A stretch of DNA of 64,000 nt from NCBI GenBank assembly GCA_946811185.2, contig OX328109.1:45467412-45531411 (forward strand), given 5' to 3'. The stretch's first letter is position 1. Every line of letters begins with the position of its first letter. This DNA is from Hippopus hippopus (Eukaryota > Mollusca > Bivalvia > Cardiida > Cardiidae). Both the position numbers and the translations under genes were made by a program. The notes under the pieces are model-generated. The model did no database searches, had not been told where the DNA came from, and saw only the letters and a list, made by a program, of their open reading frames with translations. Below, piece by piece: positions 52,757-63,214 of this stretch.

Positions 52757-53008
52757 AATGAGCCATGCTCTGGCAAAAGGAGGTTTAATGCATTTCAGTG
52801 ATACATTTTTACCAAACAAGCCATCACTTACCAATGGATCAATAAAATCCAGTTTGTCTCACAACCAACTGAAAATGAGGTAGAACGGTCCTTGGACATA
52901 CAAAAAAAATCACTGATAGCAAATAAGATAAACACAGGTCAGCTTATTACATTGTGCAGGCTGACCTGTGCCGAAACATTTTGCAGATGCATAAAGCCAC
53001 CTTTTCAT
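52757..53008 (-). mobile_element. MITE family A abutting family B
   Basis: GAGCCATGCTCTGGCAAAAG at the left; the right end stops at CACCTTTTCATG, joined directly to a family B copy. The hairpin loop is enlarged (GTCAGCTTATTACATTGTGC). Confidence 0.8.
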
Positions 53009-53190
53009 GAAACTTTCGAGCCGATAGTGTAAACACAGATTTTCCTATTTCAAAAGTATTTTTGTAGAAGAGATATCTCCTTATCGGACAGTGTAGATCC
53101 AAGATCAGACTGCACGTTCTGTGCAGTCTGATCTTGATCTATGCTGTCTGCAGAAGGTCATTATGTCACGCTTAGTAGCCTAAGGGTTAA
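53009..53190 (-). mobile_element. MITE family B
   Basis: Starts within the left part (AAACTTTCGAGCCGATAGTG) and ends CTTAGTAGCCTAAGGGTTAA. Hairpin near 53,108-53,132. Confidence 0.85.
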
Positions 53191-53552
53191 AAATGCACTG
53201 ATAAACCCTTTCTATAAGGATGGTATCAAAAATTGTTTATTGCAATGTTTCATGTGGTAATAAGGCAGATGTGGCGCTTGCATAAGGCACAGTGAAAAAA
53301 CCTTGTATGACAACACTAAATAAAAGATGATCTGTGAAAGCAACAATCATAATGATCAGCAAAAATCTTTTTTCATGGTAGCAACTGAAAATCTTGGTTT
53401 ATATCTTAAATCATTCTCAAGCCTAAAGGCATGGTCCACTTTCTAGAGAGATTTTTCTACCTCTCCGTAGCAGAAGCTAACATCAAACAATTTTAGGAAA
53501 AGAAACCATGCTTATATAGCTAGTTTTTCTCTTTGATTTTCAGCACTTTTTA
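53191..53552. other. No recognised feature
   Basis: AT-rich; no repeats identified. Confidence 0.4.
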
Positions 53553-55602
53553 TCCCTTTACCACACAATCCCGAGTTTTTATGATACTGAGGGAAAAGCC
53601 TTTTAAAAACATTGTGGGAAAAGGAGAAAGTGCTGGTAACAAATGTGGCTGAAATGATGTAATTTATTTTTTAAAAAGAGTAGAAAACTCTTGGAAAAGA
53701 AACTTTGCCAGAAAAGGAGAAAATATTGATTACTAACATGTTTTCCATTGCCTGCAATACTTTCAAAAGCCTTCCTTTTCAAGTTTGTTGAACCACATCA
53801 CAGCTCAGTTAAAACTTTATTATTTTTTCCATTTCCACTCATCATTGTCTATTTTACCTTGTCTATTTTACCTTTTCTTTTCTTTTTTTTTTGTCTTTCC
53901 AGCCTTTCACAGATGCAATTGTTAAAGAATTGGTCACAGAGCCCCTCGATAACCAGCATTTTCTCTTTTTCCACAATGTATTCTATCTTTTCAAAGAGAA
54001 ATCTCATTGTTTGAGAAACACTTACATGTATCACCTGCAAATGCTTCTCAACTCATTACCAAACGACAAAATTTTAGGTTTGTCCAAATTGAAAGCATTT
54101 GCAGACGACAAAATAAAAGTGACTGAAAATTTGAAATTTGTTTTGTGAAGGGTAGAAAACATTGTGGGAAAAGGAGAAAATTCTGGTTACCAGCATTTTC
54201 TCCTTTTCCCACAATGTTTTCTAAAGGCTTCTTTGTCAGGGTCGTCAAAAGTAGGGATTGTGTGGTAATGGGTTAAGTTCTAAAATAGGCAACTAGGATG
54301 CAAGTCTATTTTTTAAAAAACTTGTGGTCTTGTTAAGAGTTAGGGCTATGGAATTAATTTTGGCATTGGGTGAGTACAAAACTGTACAATTAGCTCTTTA
54401 ACAAACGACAAACTTTTGAACTAGACCAAAATTGAAAGCATTTGCAGACGATAAATGTAGTTTAATTTCTCATTTCCGTCTTACATAGGGAAGAAAACAT
54501 TGTGGGAAAAAGAAAAAATGCTGGAACCCAGAATTTTGTCCTTTTTCCACAATGTTTTCAAAAAGCCTCTTCTTCAGGGTCGTTAGAAGTCGGAATTGTG
54601 TGGTAAAAGGTAAATAAACCTATGTGTGCAAACAAATATGCATCTTTGTTCATTTTTCACCATACACCAAATTTCAAAATAGTATATGAACTCTATCATA
54701 ACATAATTCTAATTTTCTCAAGTACACATACATGTACATGTGCCTACAAAAATAAATGTATGAAATTCATAACAACAAGTATTCTTAATTCCTTAGCAAA
54801 TGACAAAATTTTGACAAAGTCAAATCCAAAGCAACTGCAGATGACAAAATGGCTAAAATGATGGAAATTGTCTTCGAAAGGATAGAAAACAGAGTGGAAA
54901 ATGGAGAAAATGCTGGTTACCAGCATTTCCTCCTTTTTCCACATTTTCAAAAGCCATCTTCCTCTGGGTTAAAACTTGGGAATGGGTGGCAAAGGATTTA
55001 CCAACATTTTAGACCAGTTCATACTGAAAGCATTTATGGACAACAAAATAACTGTGGATCAAATGGTGAACTTTGTCTTTAAAAGGGTAGAAAACATTGA
55101 GGGAAAAGGAAAAAATGCTGGTTACCAGCATTTTCTTCTTTTCTCACATTGTTTTCAAAAGGCTTCTACCTTAAAATTTGGGACTGTGCAGTAAAAGATT
55201 AAGCACGAGTAGGCTATGGCATTATGAGTGCCAACATTCAGTGATAGTTGCTTTTTCACTGTAAATTCAAAGTTGAAGAAGGGAAAAAATTCTAGTAGGG
55301 GGTTCTGCCTTTCAATAGTTAACAACTAGTCCAAATTTGAAGTAAATATCCTTTGGCAACAATAGATATATTTAACTCTTACCATACAACAAAATTTAAC
55401 ACTTATCCAAAATAAAATCGATTTCAGACGACAAATGCTGCTTAAGTGATGTGATTGGTCATAATTCTCAAGGTAATAAAAAACATTTTGGGAAAAAGGG
55501 GAAAATGTTGGTTACCAGCATTTTCTCCTTTTCCCACAATGTTTTCAACAGCCTTTTTTTCATCTGGCCATTGAAACTCAGGGTTGTGTGGTACAGGGTT
55601 AA
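53553..55602. mobile_element. Second cluster of MITE family C copies
   Basis: Copies: 53,553-53,660 and 53,640-53,800 (both damaged, joined at the core), 53,945-54,050 (right half), 54,046-54,276, 54,393-54,612, 54,785-55,000, 55,000-55,200 and 55,373-55,602. All from 54,046 on are in the minus orientation. Divergence between copies is moderate, so they did not arise by one recent tandem expansion. Confidence 0.8.
53881..53950 (+). other. Possible exon start before a MITE C fragment
   Basis: A pyrimidine tract and TTTGTCTTTCCAG (to 53,902) form a strong acceptor. The following bases can read PFTDAIVKELVTEPLDN before entering family C sequence at about 53,950. No family is recognised and no donor follows. 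Confidence 0.2.
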
Positions 55603-56035
55603 AAAAATTGTCCACATTTTTGCAAAACAAAGTCCACACAGATGACCACAGGGCTATGATAAGACATCCATGTTTTTCTTCAAAAACAACCAAGCTAACA
55701 ATATACACTTAAAAAACCAAACGCACACATACAACACACATACAATCAAAACACTTCACACAAGCATTTATTCAAAATTATGATCACCAATAACAAAAAA
55801 GATATTAATCATTTATAAAATGCATATTCCATAACAACTGTAACATCTTAATCATTTCAACAGAAAACTATTTCGTAAATTTATACTCTGGGCGCGGACA
55901 AACATGTGTAGTGGGCCTATCTAGTCCTTTGCCCTGTACAGGGGTCAAATTTAACTTTTTTTTCAACTAGCAAAAATTTGCTAGTGACCATTTTTTCTAC
56001 TAGCCAAAATCAATTTTGTACTAGCAATATTTTAA
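55603..56035. other. Repeat fragments and unrecognised sequence
   Basis: The stretch 55,215-55,370 just before and a few CACACATACAA repeats here are repeat-like. The rest is AT-rich. Confidence 0.35.
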
Positions 56036-56238
56036 CTCGTTGCGACTCAGTCCCGTGTTTTAACGACTCTGAAATGAGAAACTTATGAAAACATTGTGGC
56101 AAAAAGAGAAATTGCTCATAATGAGCAATTTCTCCATTTCCCACAATGTTTTCTACATTATTAGAGAATTAACTTTCCTTTGTACCAAATACAGACGCTT
56201 TCAATTTGGGAGAGTCTAAATATTGTTGAGTGGGTCTC
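56036..56238 (+). mobile_element. MITE family C, variant axis
   Basis: Left end CGACTCAGTCCCGTGTTTTA, arms AACATTGTGGCAAAAAGAGA and TCCATTTCCCACAATGTTTT, axis GCTCATAATGAGC in place of GCTGGTAACCAGC. Confidence 0.75.
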
Positions 56239-57092
56239 CTCTGTTTGCTCATACAATATTATAGCTCAGACTCTACACATTCTGCATGGCAAAGAAATAT
56301 CCTTTGTTTGGACAAACTGTTTGATCATTAATTTATATTAAATAAATATTCCGGCAATGTCACGGAATCCGGCCTATTGCCGAAAAAACTGGATATTTTC
56401 CGCTCCATACTCTCAGCGAGGCAATGCAGACGTATAAACAACGTCAGAATCGTCTACGCGCTTTAAATATCGGATACATGTATTTACAATTTCTTCTCAA
56501 ATCACACTTTCCTGAATTTCTTGAAAAGTATGTTCCATGTTTTACAGCCATTTTAAACTTTAGAGCCCATTTGATAACCATAGTTGTTTTACAGCCAGTG
56601 CAGATCAAGATCAATGTGCAGTCTGATCTTTAAACTATACCGTCCTCAAATACACTGTAGACTAAAGCCATTATAATATTGCAATTATTTGGGTCGTATT
56701 TCTAAATTGCAAATCTCTGTTGGTTTTATTCGGCAATCTTAGAGTTGAGATAATTGTAACTTTTCTTAATTTTATGTTACCACTCTTGTTTATCTCCATC
56801 CTTTTCTCTCTTTTTCTGTCAAATGTTGTATACCCACAGTATGTTATCCAATATCTATAAGTACACAGGTTTTAGAGTTTTTAGCTCTGCCCCTTTTTTG
56901 ATGCATCCCTCCTCATTCCCATACAACCTGCCTGCTGCACTTAAGCCCTTTCACCTGGTTGTAGTATCAGGCTCTATCAGCAGATTGGAATGCCTAAAAT
57001 ATCCTGGTCTGTAGGAGTTTTGCTGTTGGCGCCAAAAGACCTAAACGACTCGTTACAACAACCATAAAAGTACAAAACTTTATCATGTGTCA
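56239..57092. other. No recognised gene
   Basis: A small palindrome (CCGGCAATGTCACGG...CCGGCCTATTGCCG) lies at 56,351-56,383, and a decayed family B hairpin (CAGATCAAGATCAATGTGCA, GTCTGATCTTTAAAC) at about 56,597-56,640. The remainder is AT-rich with short frames only. Confidence 0.35.
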
Positions 57093-57284
57093 CAGAGCTC
57101 CAGACAGAGTGAGTGATTTTGATTTCAAAATTGAATATATTAATTATTCTCCACTAAACACGATGTTATGGGTACTCATTAGAATCGTCTCATCAAGACA
57201 ATTCTAATGAGTACCCACAACATAGGGTTTAGAAGAGAAATAATATATTTAGAATACCATCACTCCCTCTTATCTGGAGCTCTG
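57093..57284. mobile_element. Short foldback MITE (192 bp)
   Basis: CAGAGCTCCAGACAGAGTGA at the left and CTTATCTGGAGCTCTG at the right. The inner arms TGGGTACTCATTAGAAT and ATTCTAATGAGTACCCA are exact. CAGAG ends suggest a hAT relationship; no clean TSD was seen. Confidence 0.75.
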
Positions 57285-57690
57285 TCTCATAAAAAACTGG
57301 CTTAACTTCATAAGAAAGACCAAAAAGCTACAGGATTACTTCTCACAACAGTCTGAATATTTCCTAAAGTTAAAAAACAACATTTGGAAAAAGAAGCCAC
57401 ACCACACGATCACTTTTTGTGACTACAGAATCCAATATTACAGGTCGTTAAAATGTAGGAAAATCCAAACAGCAACATGATTATCATGTGTATAATTTGG
57501 AAAATAACAAAATGGCTGACTGTCTCTCCGATCTGTATCCAACTACCTGTATCTCCCACAAGCAGGAAAAATTGCTGAAAAGGATAGATAAGGAAATGAT
57601 CACAACTAATGTATGTTCAGTTCAGAATAAGTCGAGCCAGGTATCGCTGTCAGTACTGAAGAGGACGTAAGACAATGGAGTCCCTGGTTA
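57285..57690. other. No recognised feature
   Basis: AT-rich, with a short frame at 57,488-57,670 (+) that lacks support. Confidence 0.35.
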
Positions 57691-57699
57691 AAGTTCCCA

Positions 57700-57950
57700 G
57701 CTTGGCCCGTTTCTTTCCAAGGATTGATGACAATCTTTGCAACAGGACTCATTCATCTCTGACTGCAGCTGATCATTGTTTTGATGATGGTTGTGAGGGG
57801 AAAGCAGCCAGTGGCTTGGGAAAAATAATGTGCACAGTACTGGTGTAAAAAAACTCCAGGAAAGCATGAATAGGTGCACTGGCCACCACGATATAACTGA
57901 TATATTGTAGAAAATGGTGTTGAACACCATACAAACAAACAATTTGTTCA
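57700..57950 (+). mobile_element. SINE, first family, head lost
   Basis: From AGGATTGATGACAATCTTTG through GGAAAGCATGAATAGGTGCA to AAAATGGTGTTGAACACC and a CAAACAAACAA tail. Confidence 0.8.
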
Positions 57951-58024
57951 GAATAAAAGATTTTTTGTATCAATTTTTATAAACATACCAATAACTGACA
58001 CATGTGACAAAACTGTAAAATATC

Positions 58025-58152
58025 TGATAGCACTTTTACTAAATGACAATATTTCAGACTTGCCATGACCAAAAGCAATGATAACTGACATGTCAAATAT
58101 GACTAAGTTAATGACATTTGCCTTAAAAGGATCAAAAGCATTGAAGGAAAAG
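58025..58152 (-). mobile_element. MITE family C, left half
   Basis: CTAAATGACAATATTTCAGA and CATTTGCCTTAAAAGGATC correspond to family C up to the core, where it is cut off at AAGGAAAAGAAA. Confidence 0.5.
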
Positions 58153-58655
58153 AAAACAAGAGGGCCATGTTGGCCCTGAATTGCTCACCTAAACCTGTAT
58201 ACCTCTGAGAGAATTATACAAAGTTTAATATTTTTCTCTGATATGACCTTGTTTCTAACTTGAGCAAAACCCAGTCTTTAAACTGTTTCAGACATACAAA
58301 GGCAAAAATTCTGTCCAAGTTTCAAAAGAAATGAGATCAAATCTTCTCTCTACAGTGCACACAAGGTTTTACTATGATTTTACCTACTGACCTATTTTTA
58401 GACCAGAGGCAAAACATTTCCAAACTCACCCAAGAGATAGCATTCTGGTCACATTACATGCCCATAGAAGTTACAACATTGCCTGCAGAGTGCTCACAAG
58501 GTTTTTCTTAAATTTGACCTGGTGACCTACATTCTAATTCTGGGTAACCCATATTCAAACTCAAGAAAGACATTATAAAAACAAAAATTCTGACCACGAT
58601 TCATGAAAATTAGAATGAAAATGTTGCCTTTGAATGCACATAAAGTTTTTTGAAG
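58153..58655 (+). repeat. Dispersed repeat related to that at 48,690
   Basis: Starts ACAAGAGGGCCATGTTGGCC and contains TGACCTATTTTTAGACC, CAAACTCACCCAAGAGATAG and TTGACCTGGTGACCTAC. It shares its first 20 bases and general style with 48,690, but the body differs. Confidence 0.65.
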
Positions 58656-58659
58656 ATAA

Positions 58660-58803
58660 TGGGACTTGTCTATGATGGGTAGAAAACATTGTGGGAAAAG
58701 GAGAAAATGCTGGTTACCAGCATTTTTTTCTTATGCCCACAATGTTTTCAAATAGCTTCATCCTTAAAGTAATTAAAACTCGGGATTATGTGGCAAAGAG
58801 TTG
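58660..58803 (-). mobile_element. MITE family C, right part
   Basis: Full palindrome with axis GCTGGTTACCAGC and right end AAAACTCGGGATTATGTGG, GCAAAGAGTT. It lies 45 bases downstream (minus strand) of the PIGN exon donor, within that intron. Confidence 0.85.
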
Positions 58804-58841
58804 AAGTAGCTCTAAGTTGCTTTCAGCGCTTACATTGAAAA

Positions 58842-58847
58842 ACTTAC
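58842..58847 (-). promoter_or_regulatory. Splice donor of the PIGN-like exon
   Basis: GCTG followed by GTAAGT on the minus strand, a consensus donor. Confidence 0.75.
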
Positions 58848-58964
58848 CAGCGCTACAATATCTCCCAGCAAAATCACTAAGAAGGTGAAGGATTTGACGG
58901 GAACATGCGTTACAAGGTTCACTGCACGCATCGCACATGCAATCAATATGAATGGAATGATCAA
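58848..58964 (-). CDS. PIGN: Internal exon, C-terminal membrane segment of GPI ethanolamine phosphate transferase 1
   Basis: On the minus strand GATATTTTTACTTGCAG precedes and GTAAGTTTTTC follows a 117-base stretch, both strong splice sites. In phase 0 it encodes 39 residues from LIIPFILIAC to KSFTFLVILLGDIVAL: two hydrophobic stretches around MRAVNLVTHVP. From memory of the family this matches the penultimate region of PIGN/Mcd4, just before the conserved FFFLV-D-GSWLDIG segment, which would start the next exon. PIGN adds phosphoethanolamine to the first mannose of GPI precursors in the ER membrane. The other frame open here is rich in Cys and less likely. Neighbouring exons were sought on the minus strand and not found between 50 and 64 kb by eye. 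An exon of another polytopic protein is the alternative. Confidence 0.65.
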
Positions 58965-58985
58965 CTGCAAGTAAAAATATCAACA
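58965..58985 (-). promoter_or_regulatory. Splice acceptor of the PIGN-like exon
   Basis: GATATTTTTACTTGCAG on the minus strand; a T-rich tract of moderate length before CAG. Confidence 0.7.
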
Positions 58986-59138
58986 TGTACTAATGTCATA
59001 TCATGGATACAATAAAAAAGTTAAAAAAAAAACTTATGTAGATTTTTGCTAACAATTAAGACAAGTAAAATTGTGAAATTTCATATTTTCATCAACATTG
59101 TGAAAAAAGAAAAAAAATTGGAAGAAGTAAAGTATAAA

Positions 59139-59978
59139 TCGATGCCTTAGAATGATAAGGTCGTAAGTGTCACTTATGACCTTATATGATGCATACATAT
59201 TTGGAAACGGCATTTCAATCTCTATCAATGTGTGTCAATTTCATAGAAATTGGACCTTGTTATGTTGACCAAATTAGGTGCTAAAAAAGGTTGTAAGTGA
59301 ATCGTGGTTGAATAAGAAGGTTGTAACTGCTATATACGCCCTTATTTTACAACTTATTGCATTTAGTCTTAAAAGTGAATAATCCTGAAAATTACATAAT
59401 CAGATTTTTCTGTTATGTATCAAATAGCAGAAGCACAAAATTAATAGAAATTAAGCTAATAAAACTGCACTTTATCTGAAGAAAAAGTGTAAACAAACAA
59501 GAAACAAAACAATTTTATGAAACTGATTTTGGTGTAGAGATTATAGCATTGTCAAAAGTTTGAGAGAGGGTAAACAGTTATGAAAATTAGAATTCAAAAA
59601 GCACATTAGGGTAAGTATTCAAAACTGGTTTTTAACTTACAAGAATTGACAATTTTGAAATAAATAGTATTTTAAAAAGCTCCCTAAACATCTTGTACCT
59701 TGTTAAAGATAAAAGACCTGAATAAAAAAAAACCCTGGAAAGTATAAAAGTATTCGCACTGACCATGAGTGCGTACAGAATGGGTCATTCATGAAATTAC
59801 ACACTCTCCCAGCTAATCTTCTCAGTTTAAACACTATAAAGCAACTGTTAAGTATTTCAAGCTGCTTTCAATATCATTTCAGTCATATTAGGAAGACAGC
59901 TTGCTTATTCATGTGTTTTTTCAAGTTTTCTAAAAACTATGTTTTTTCACTTACGACCTTCTCATTCTAAGGCATCGA
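59139..59978. mobile_element. 840-bp element with 31-bp terminal inverted repeats
   Basis: TCGATGCCTTAGAATGATAA (59,139) and its partner ending CATTCTAAGGCATCGA (59,978) match at 30 of 31 positions. The left end continues into a perfect hairpin AAGGTCGTAAGTG-T-CACTTATGACCTT, and AAGGTTGTAAGTG-like motifs recur inside (59,287 and 59,321). No transposase frame. It does not resemble families A-H. Confidence 0.85.
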
Positions 59979-59986
59979 AATATTTA

Positions 59987-60378
59987 GGGTCCGTATTCAC
60001 CAACCATTCTTAACCCTTTGGCTGCTAAGCGTGACTCAAGGAACTTTGGCAGACAGTATAGATCAAGATCAGACTGCATAGAGCATGTAGTCTGATCTTT
60101 GATCTACACTGTCCCATAAGGAGATATCTTTCCCTTAAAGATACCTTTGAAATTGCAAAATCTTAGTTTTTACAATCAGTTTGAAAGTTTCATTTCACTT
60201 ATTTAGCAGGATATGTGTTATTTTGTGTTTTGTTCTCCCTAATTTTCTAAAGTTGAAAGAAACACAACTCCTCATTGGCTAAACTATTTGGTTAAGCCAA
60301 TCAGGAGTTGCTCTACTTATAAATTTAGAAAATCTTGGACTAGGAATATTCTTGAGAATGGTTAGTGAATACTGACCC
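59987..60378. mobile_element. MITE family F, with family B inside
   Basis: GGGTCCGTATTCACCAACCA and TGGTTAGTGAATACTGACCC are the ends. The right half has its own hairpin (CAACTCCTCATTGGCTAA / TTAAGCCAATCAGGAGTTG). A family B copy (60,012-60,220, TTAACCC at its left) interrupts it. The element follows the 840-bp element after only 8 bases. Confidence 0.85.
60012..60220 (+). mobile_element. MITE family B inside family F
   Basis: CCCTTTGGCTGCTAAGCGTG to TTATTTAGCAGGATATGTGT, hairpin with substitutions near 60,068-60,105. Confidence 0.85.
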
Positions 60379-60775
60379 AGGACACTACAAGTCTACTTTC
60401 TCTGTGTGAAATGATTAAATTTACCATTTTCTTACAAATGATATTTGAACGCTAATGAAAGCATTACTTTCTCTTTCTATCTGACATACGTAACAGATGG
60501 TAGATCCAGGATCAGATTTCATGTCCTGTGCAGTTTGATCTTGATCTTCATCATCCAAAAACGCTTCATTATTAGCCAAAGGGACCAATACAGAAAGCCA
60601 ATTAGTGGAGTTGTACTAGAAATGACATTAAGGAATTAAAAAAAAAAAGCTTCAGTCTAATACATGCTTATGAAATAACTTGATTGAAGAAGCAGTGCCT
60701 AGTTAATCTTTTAACAAATGATACCAATGTTTTCTACCATTTTATGGCAGAATTCCCTCAATTCAGCAAATTCAA
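60379..60775. other. Unrecognised apart from a decayed family B hairpin
   Basis: TAGATCCAGGATCAGATTTC and TGTGCAGTTTGATCTTGATC at about 60,502-60,546 are the remnant. Confidence 0.4.
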
Positions 60776-61028
60776 CCCTTTACCAAACAACAAAATGTTA
60801 GCTTTGTCCAAATTAAACCATTTGCAGAAAACAATTTCAATGTGGCTCAAATAGTACAATTTTCTTTGATAGGGTAGAAAACATTGTGGGAAAAGGAGAA
60901 AATGCTGGTCATCAGCATTTTCTCCTTTTTCCACAATGTTTTCAAAGACCTTAATTACTTTTTCCATAATGTTTTGAGAAGGCTTCTTTCCCAGGGTCTT
61001 TAAAAGTCGGCATAGTGCGGTAAAGGGT
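60776..61028 (-). mobile_element. MITE family C with a duplicated right part
   Basis: CCCTTTACCAAACAACAAAA at the left and GCGGTAAAGGGTTAA at the right. TTTTTCCACAATGTTTTCAA is repeated about 45 bases on as TTTTTCCATAATGTTTTGAG. Confidence 0.85.
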
Positions 61029-61164
61029 TAAATTGTCACTGGCAAATTCTTTTAATATGAAAAAGTCCAAAATTTCATTATGTGGTAAGAATTAAATAAG
61101 AGTTCTTCCACCAAATAGGCTAAATGGGGTGTTTTCTTCTGCTTCAGACGGTCTCTCATGCGTT

Positions 61165-61365
61165 CTTAGTTAATCTGCGCAGGCTGACCTGGGTCAAAAC
61201 TTTTTGGTATTGTTAAATTTTCTGCATGTCAAAGTAAAATTCTACCTCAATGTTCAGTCAGTTGTTAGACAAAATAGATCTTATGGATCAACAATTATAT
61301 TACGAATTGCTTGGTGTAATGTATCACAGAGATGCATTAAACCCCCTTTTGCCACAGCAAAGCTC
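61165..61365 (+). mobile_element. MITE family A, left part missing
   Basis: Begins at TGCGCAGGCTGACCTGGGTC and runs to GCATTAAACCCCCTTTTGCC; GGATCAACAATTATATTACG replaces the usual GGATCC part. Confidence 0.8.
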
Positions 61366-61716
61366 AAATACACGTGCGTATGTAGTAGTGACCATAGCGA
61401 GGTTGGTGTATTTTGGCCAGAATGAAATCATGATGCATGATGTGCATATAATTTATGCACATATGACGGTATTTTGTCCCAGTTAAAACAACCAGGATTG
61501 GCATATTTGCTGCACAAATCCCCAAAAACGTTCTCTTTGAGAAACATAAAGTTACATCAAAAATGAACTTTGCTAACCTAAGTTGATCACTGCTAAATTT
61601 GTGAAATTTGATTAGAAGTTTAGATCAAATTTACCAAGGAAATTAAATACTCTAGAGAAAATGCAAGGAAATGCACAAGAACATGCATTCAGGAAACTTT
61701 CATTGCCCTGGGATTT
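61366..61716. other. No recognised feature
   Basis: Includes a small palindrome CATGATGCATGATGTGCATATAATTTATGCACAT (described in parts: ATGTGCATATAATTTATGCACAT near 61,440). Otherwise AT-rich. Confidence 0.35.
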
Positions 61717-61992
61717 AACTCTTTACCACACAACAAAATTTTACACTCCTCCAAATTCAAAGCATTTGCAGACAACCAATAAAATGAAGTTCAAATGGGA
61801 GTAACAATCTTTCAATGGATAGAAAGTGTTGTGGGAAAAGAAGAAAATGCTGGTAACCAACATTTTCTCCTTTTCCCACGATGTTTTCTATCCTTTCAAA
61901 ACCAGATTTCAAATTTTGAATAATATTTATTTTGTCATCTGCAAAAGCTTTCAGTTTGGACAAGTCTAAAATTTTGTCTTATGGTAGAGAGT
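61717..61992. mobile_element. MITE family C, both flanks of the same type
   Basis: TTTAACTCTTTACCACACAA at the left leads into CTCCAAATTCAAAGCATTTG, and the right side also carries GCTTTCAGTTTGGACAAGTC. The copy is therefore symmetric, unlike the normal element, which has this block on one side only. Confidence 0.75.
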
Positions 61993-62072
61993 CAAGAGAT
62001 ACTAAAATGCATTTGTTTCATAAACTGTGAAAAAATCTAACAGTTGAAGGAAGGAGGGAGAAAGGGAATTCT

Positions 62073-62866
62073 GGGTCTGTATTCACCAATCTTTCTACAT
62101 GTTCAACAATTTATGGACCACAAAATAGTGGAAGTTTCTGCAAGTCAGATGGACCTAAATTCCTGAGACTACAAAATTGGTATAGTCTCTGCCAATCAGA
62201 GGGGGGAATCTATATTCTGAGGACAACAAATTGGCTGAGTCTCTGGCAATCAGATACATTCTACATTCTACATTCTAAAGATCACAAATTGATAGAGTTC
62301 TGCCAATCAGATGGAACTACATTCTAATGATTACAAATTGATGGAGTTCTGCCAATCAGATGGACCTAAAATCTAATGACTAAAAAATTGGTGGAGTCTC
62401 TGCCAATCAGATTAGTCTACATTCTAAAGACAACAAATTGGTACAGTCTCTGACAAACAGATTGGAATTTACATTCTATGGACCACAAATTGGAAGAGTG
62501 TCTGTCAATCAGATTGTTCTACATTCTAAAAACTACAAATTGGCAGAGTTTCTGCCAATCAGATGGATCTAAATCATGGCAACCACAGATTGGTAGTTTC
62601 TCTACTAGTCAGATGGGTTGGATTGGTAGAGTCTCTGCCAATCAGAAAATCAGACATGTTTACATTCTGAGGACTACAGATTACTGCAGTGTGTGCCAAA
62701 CAGATGGATATATATTATGAGGACTAAACACTGGTACAGTCTTTGTCAATCAGATGGGTTTACATTCTGAGGACTACAAATTGGTACAGTCTCTGCCAAT
62801 CGGTTGGGTTGTTTTAGCACTTAGATTTAGAATTGAATATAGATTGGTGGGTGAATACAGTCCCTG
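62073..62866. mobile_element. Family F-like termini enclosing a minisatellite
   Basis: GGGTCTGTATTCACCAATC at the left and GATTGGTGGGTGAATACAGTCCC at the right (given as GATTGGTGGGTGAATAC plus AGTCCC) match the family F ends. The space between is almost entirely the tandem array. Confidence 0.75.
62095..62815 (+). repeat. About 48-bp minisatellite with an internal inverted repeat
   Basis: About 14 units containing CTACATTCTAAAGACTAC, AAATTGGTAGAGTCTCTG and CCAATCAGATGG. ATTGG(C/T)AGAG and CTCTGCCAAT within each unit can pair. Units vary from about 42 to 62 bases. Confidence 0.92.
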
Positions 62867-62917
62867 GGCATCAATCCTTAAATAAAACTAGATAAACAAA
62901 GTGTGTGTGCAGTTCTT

Positions 62918-63125
62918 AACTGCTTACCAATGACAAAAATTAAAATTTGACCATATTCAAAGCATTTGCAAGACACAAAATAAATACAGCGAAAAAACTG
63001 TAGGGTAAAAAAAACTGTGAAAAAAGGAGAAAATGCTGGTAACCAGCACTTCCTCCTTTTCACACAATGGTTTCAAAAGCTTTTTTGACAGGGTCATTAA
63101 CACTTAGGATTGTGTGGTAAAGAGT
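62918..63125 (-). mobile_element. MITE family C
   Basis: TTAACTGCTTACCAATGACA at the left, axis GCTGGTAACCAGC, right end TGTGGTAAAGAGTTAA. Confidence 0.85.
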
Positions 63126-63214
63126 TAAAAAATCCATGGAAACCATTCACATTTTTCTTTCAAGAAGAACTGGTGATATACCAGAGCAAGGGAGGCTTGA
63201 GAGCCCTGTACTAC

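Noticed and set aside
58786..58986. 66-codon Cys-rich minus-strand frame as a small protein
   Set aside because: It lies over the PIGN-like exon in another phase. The splice sites and hydrophobic pattern favour the phase-0 reading.
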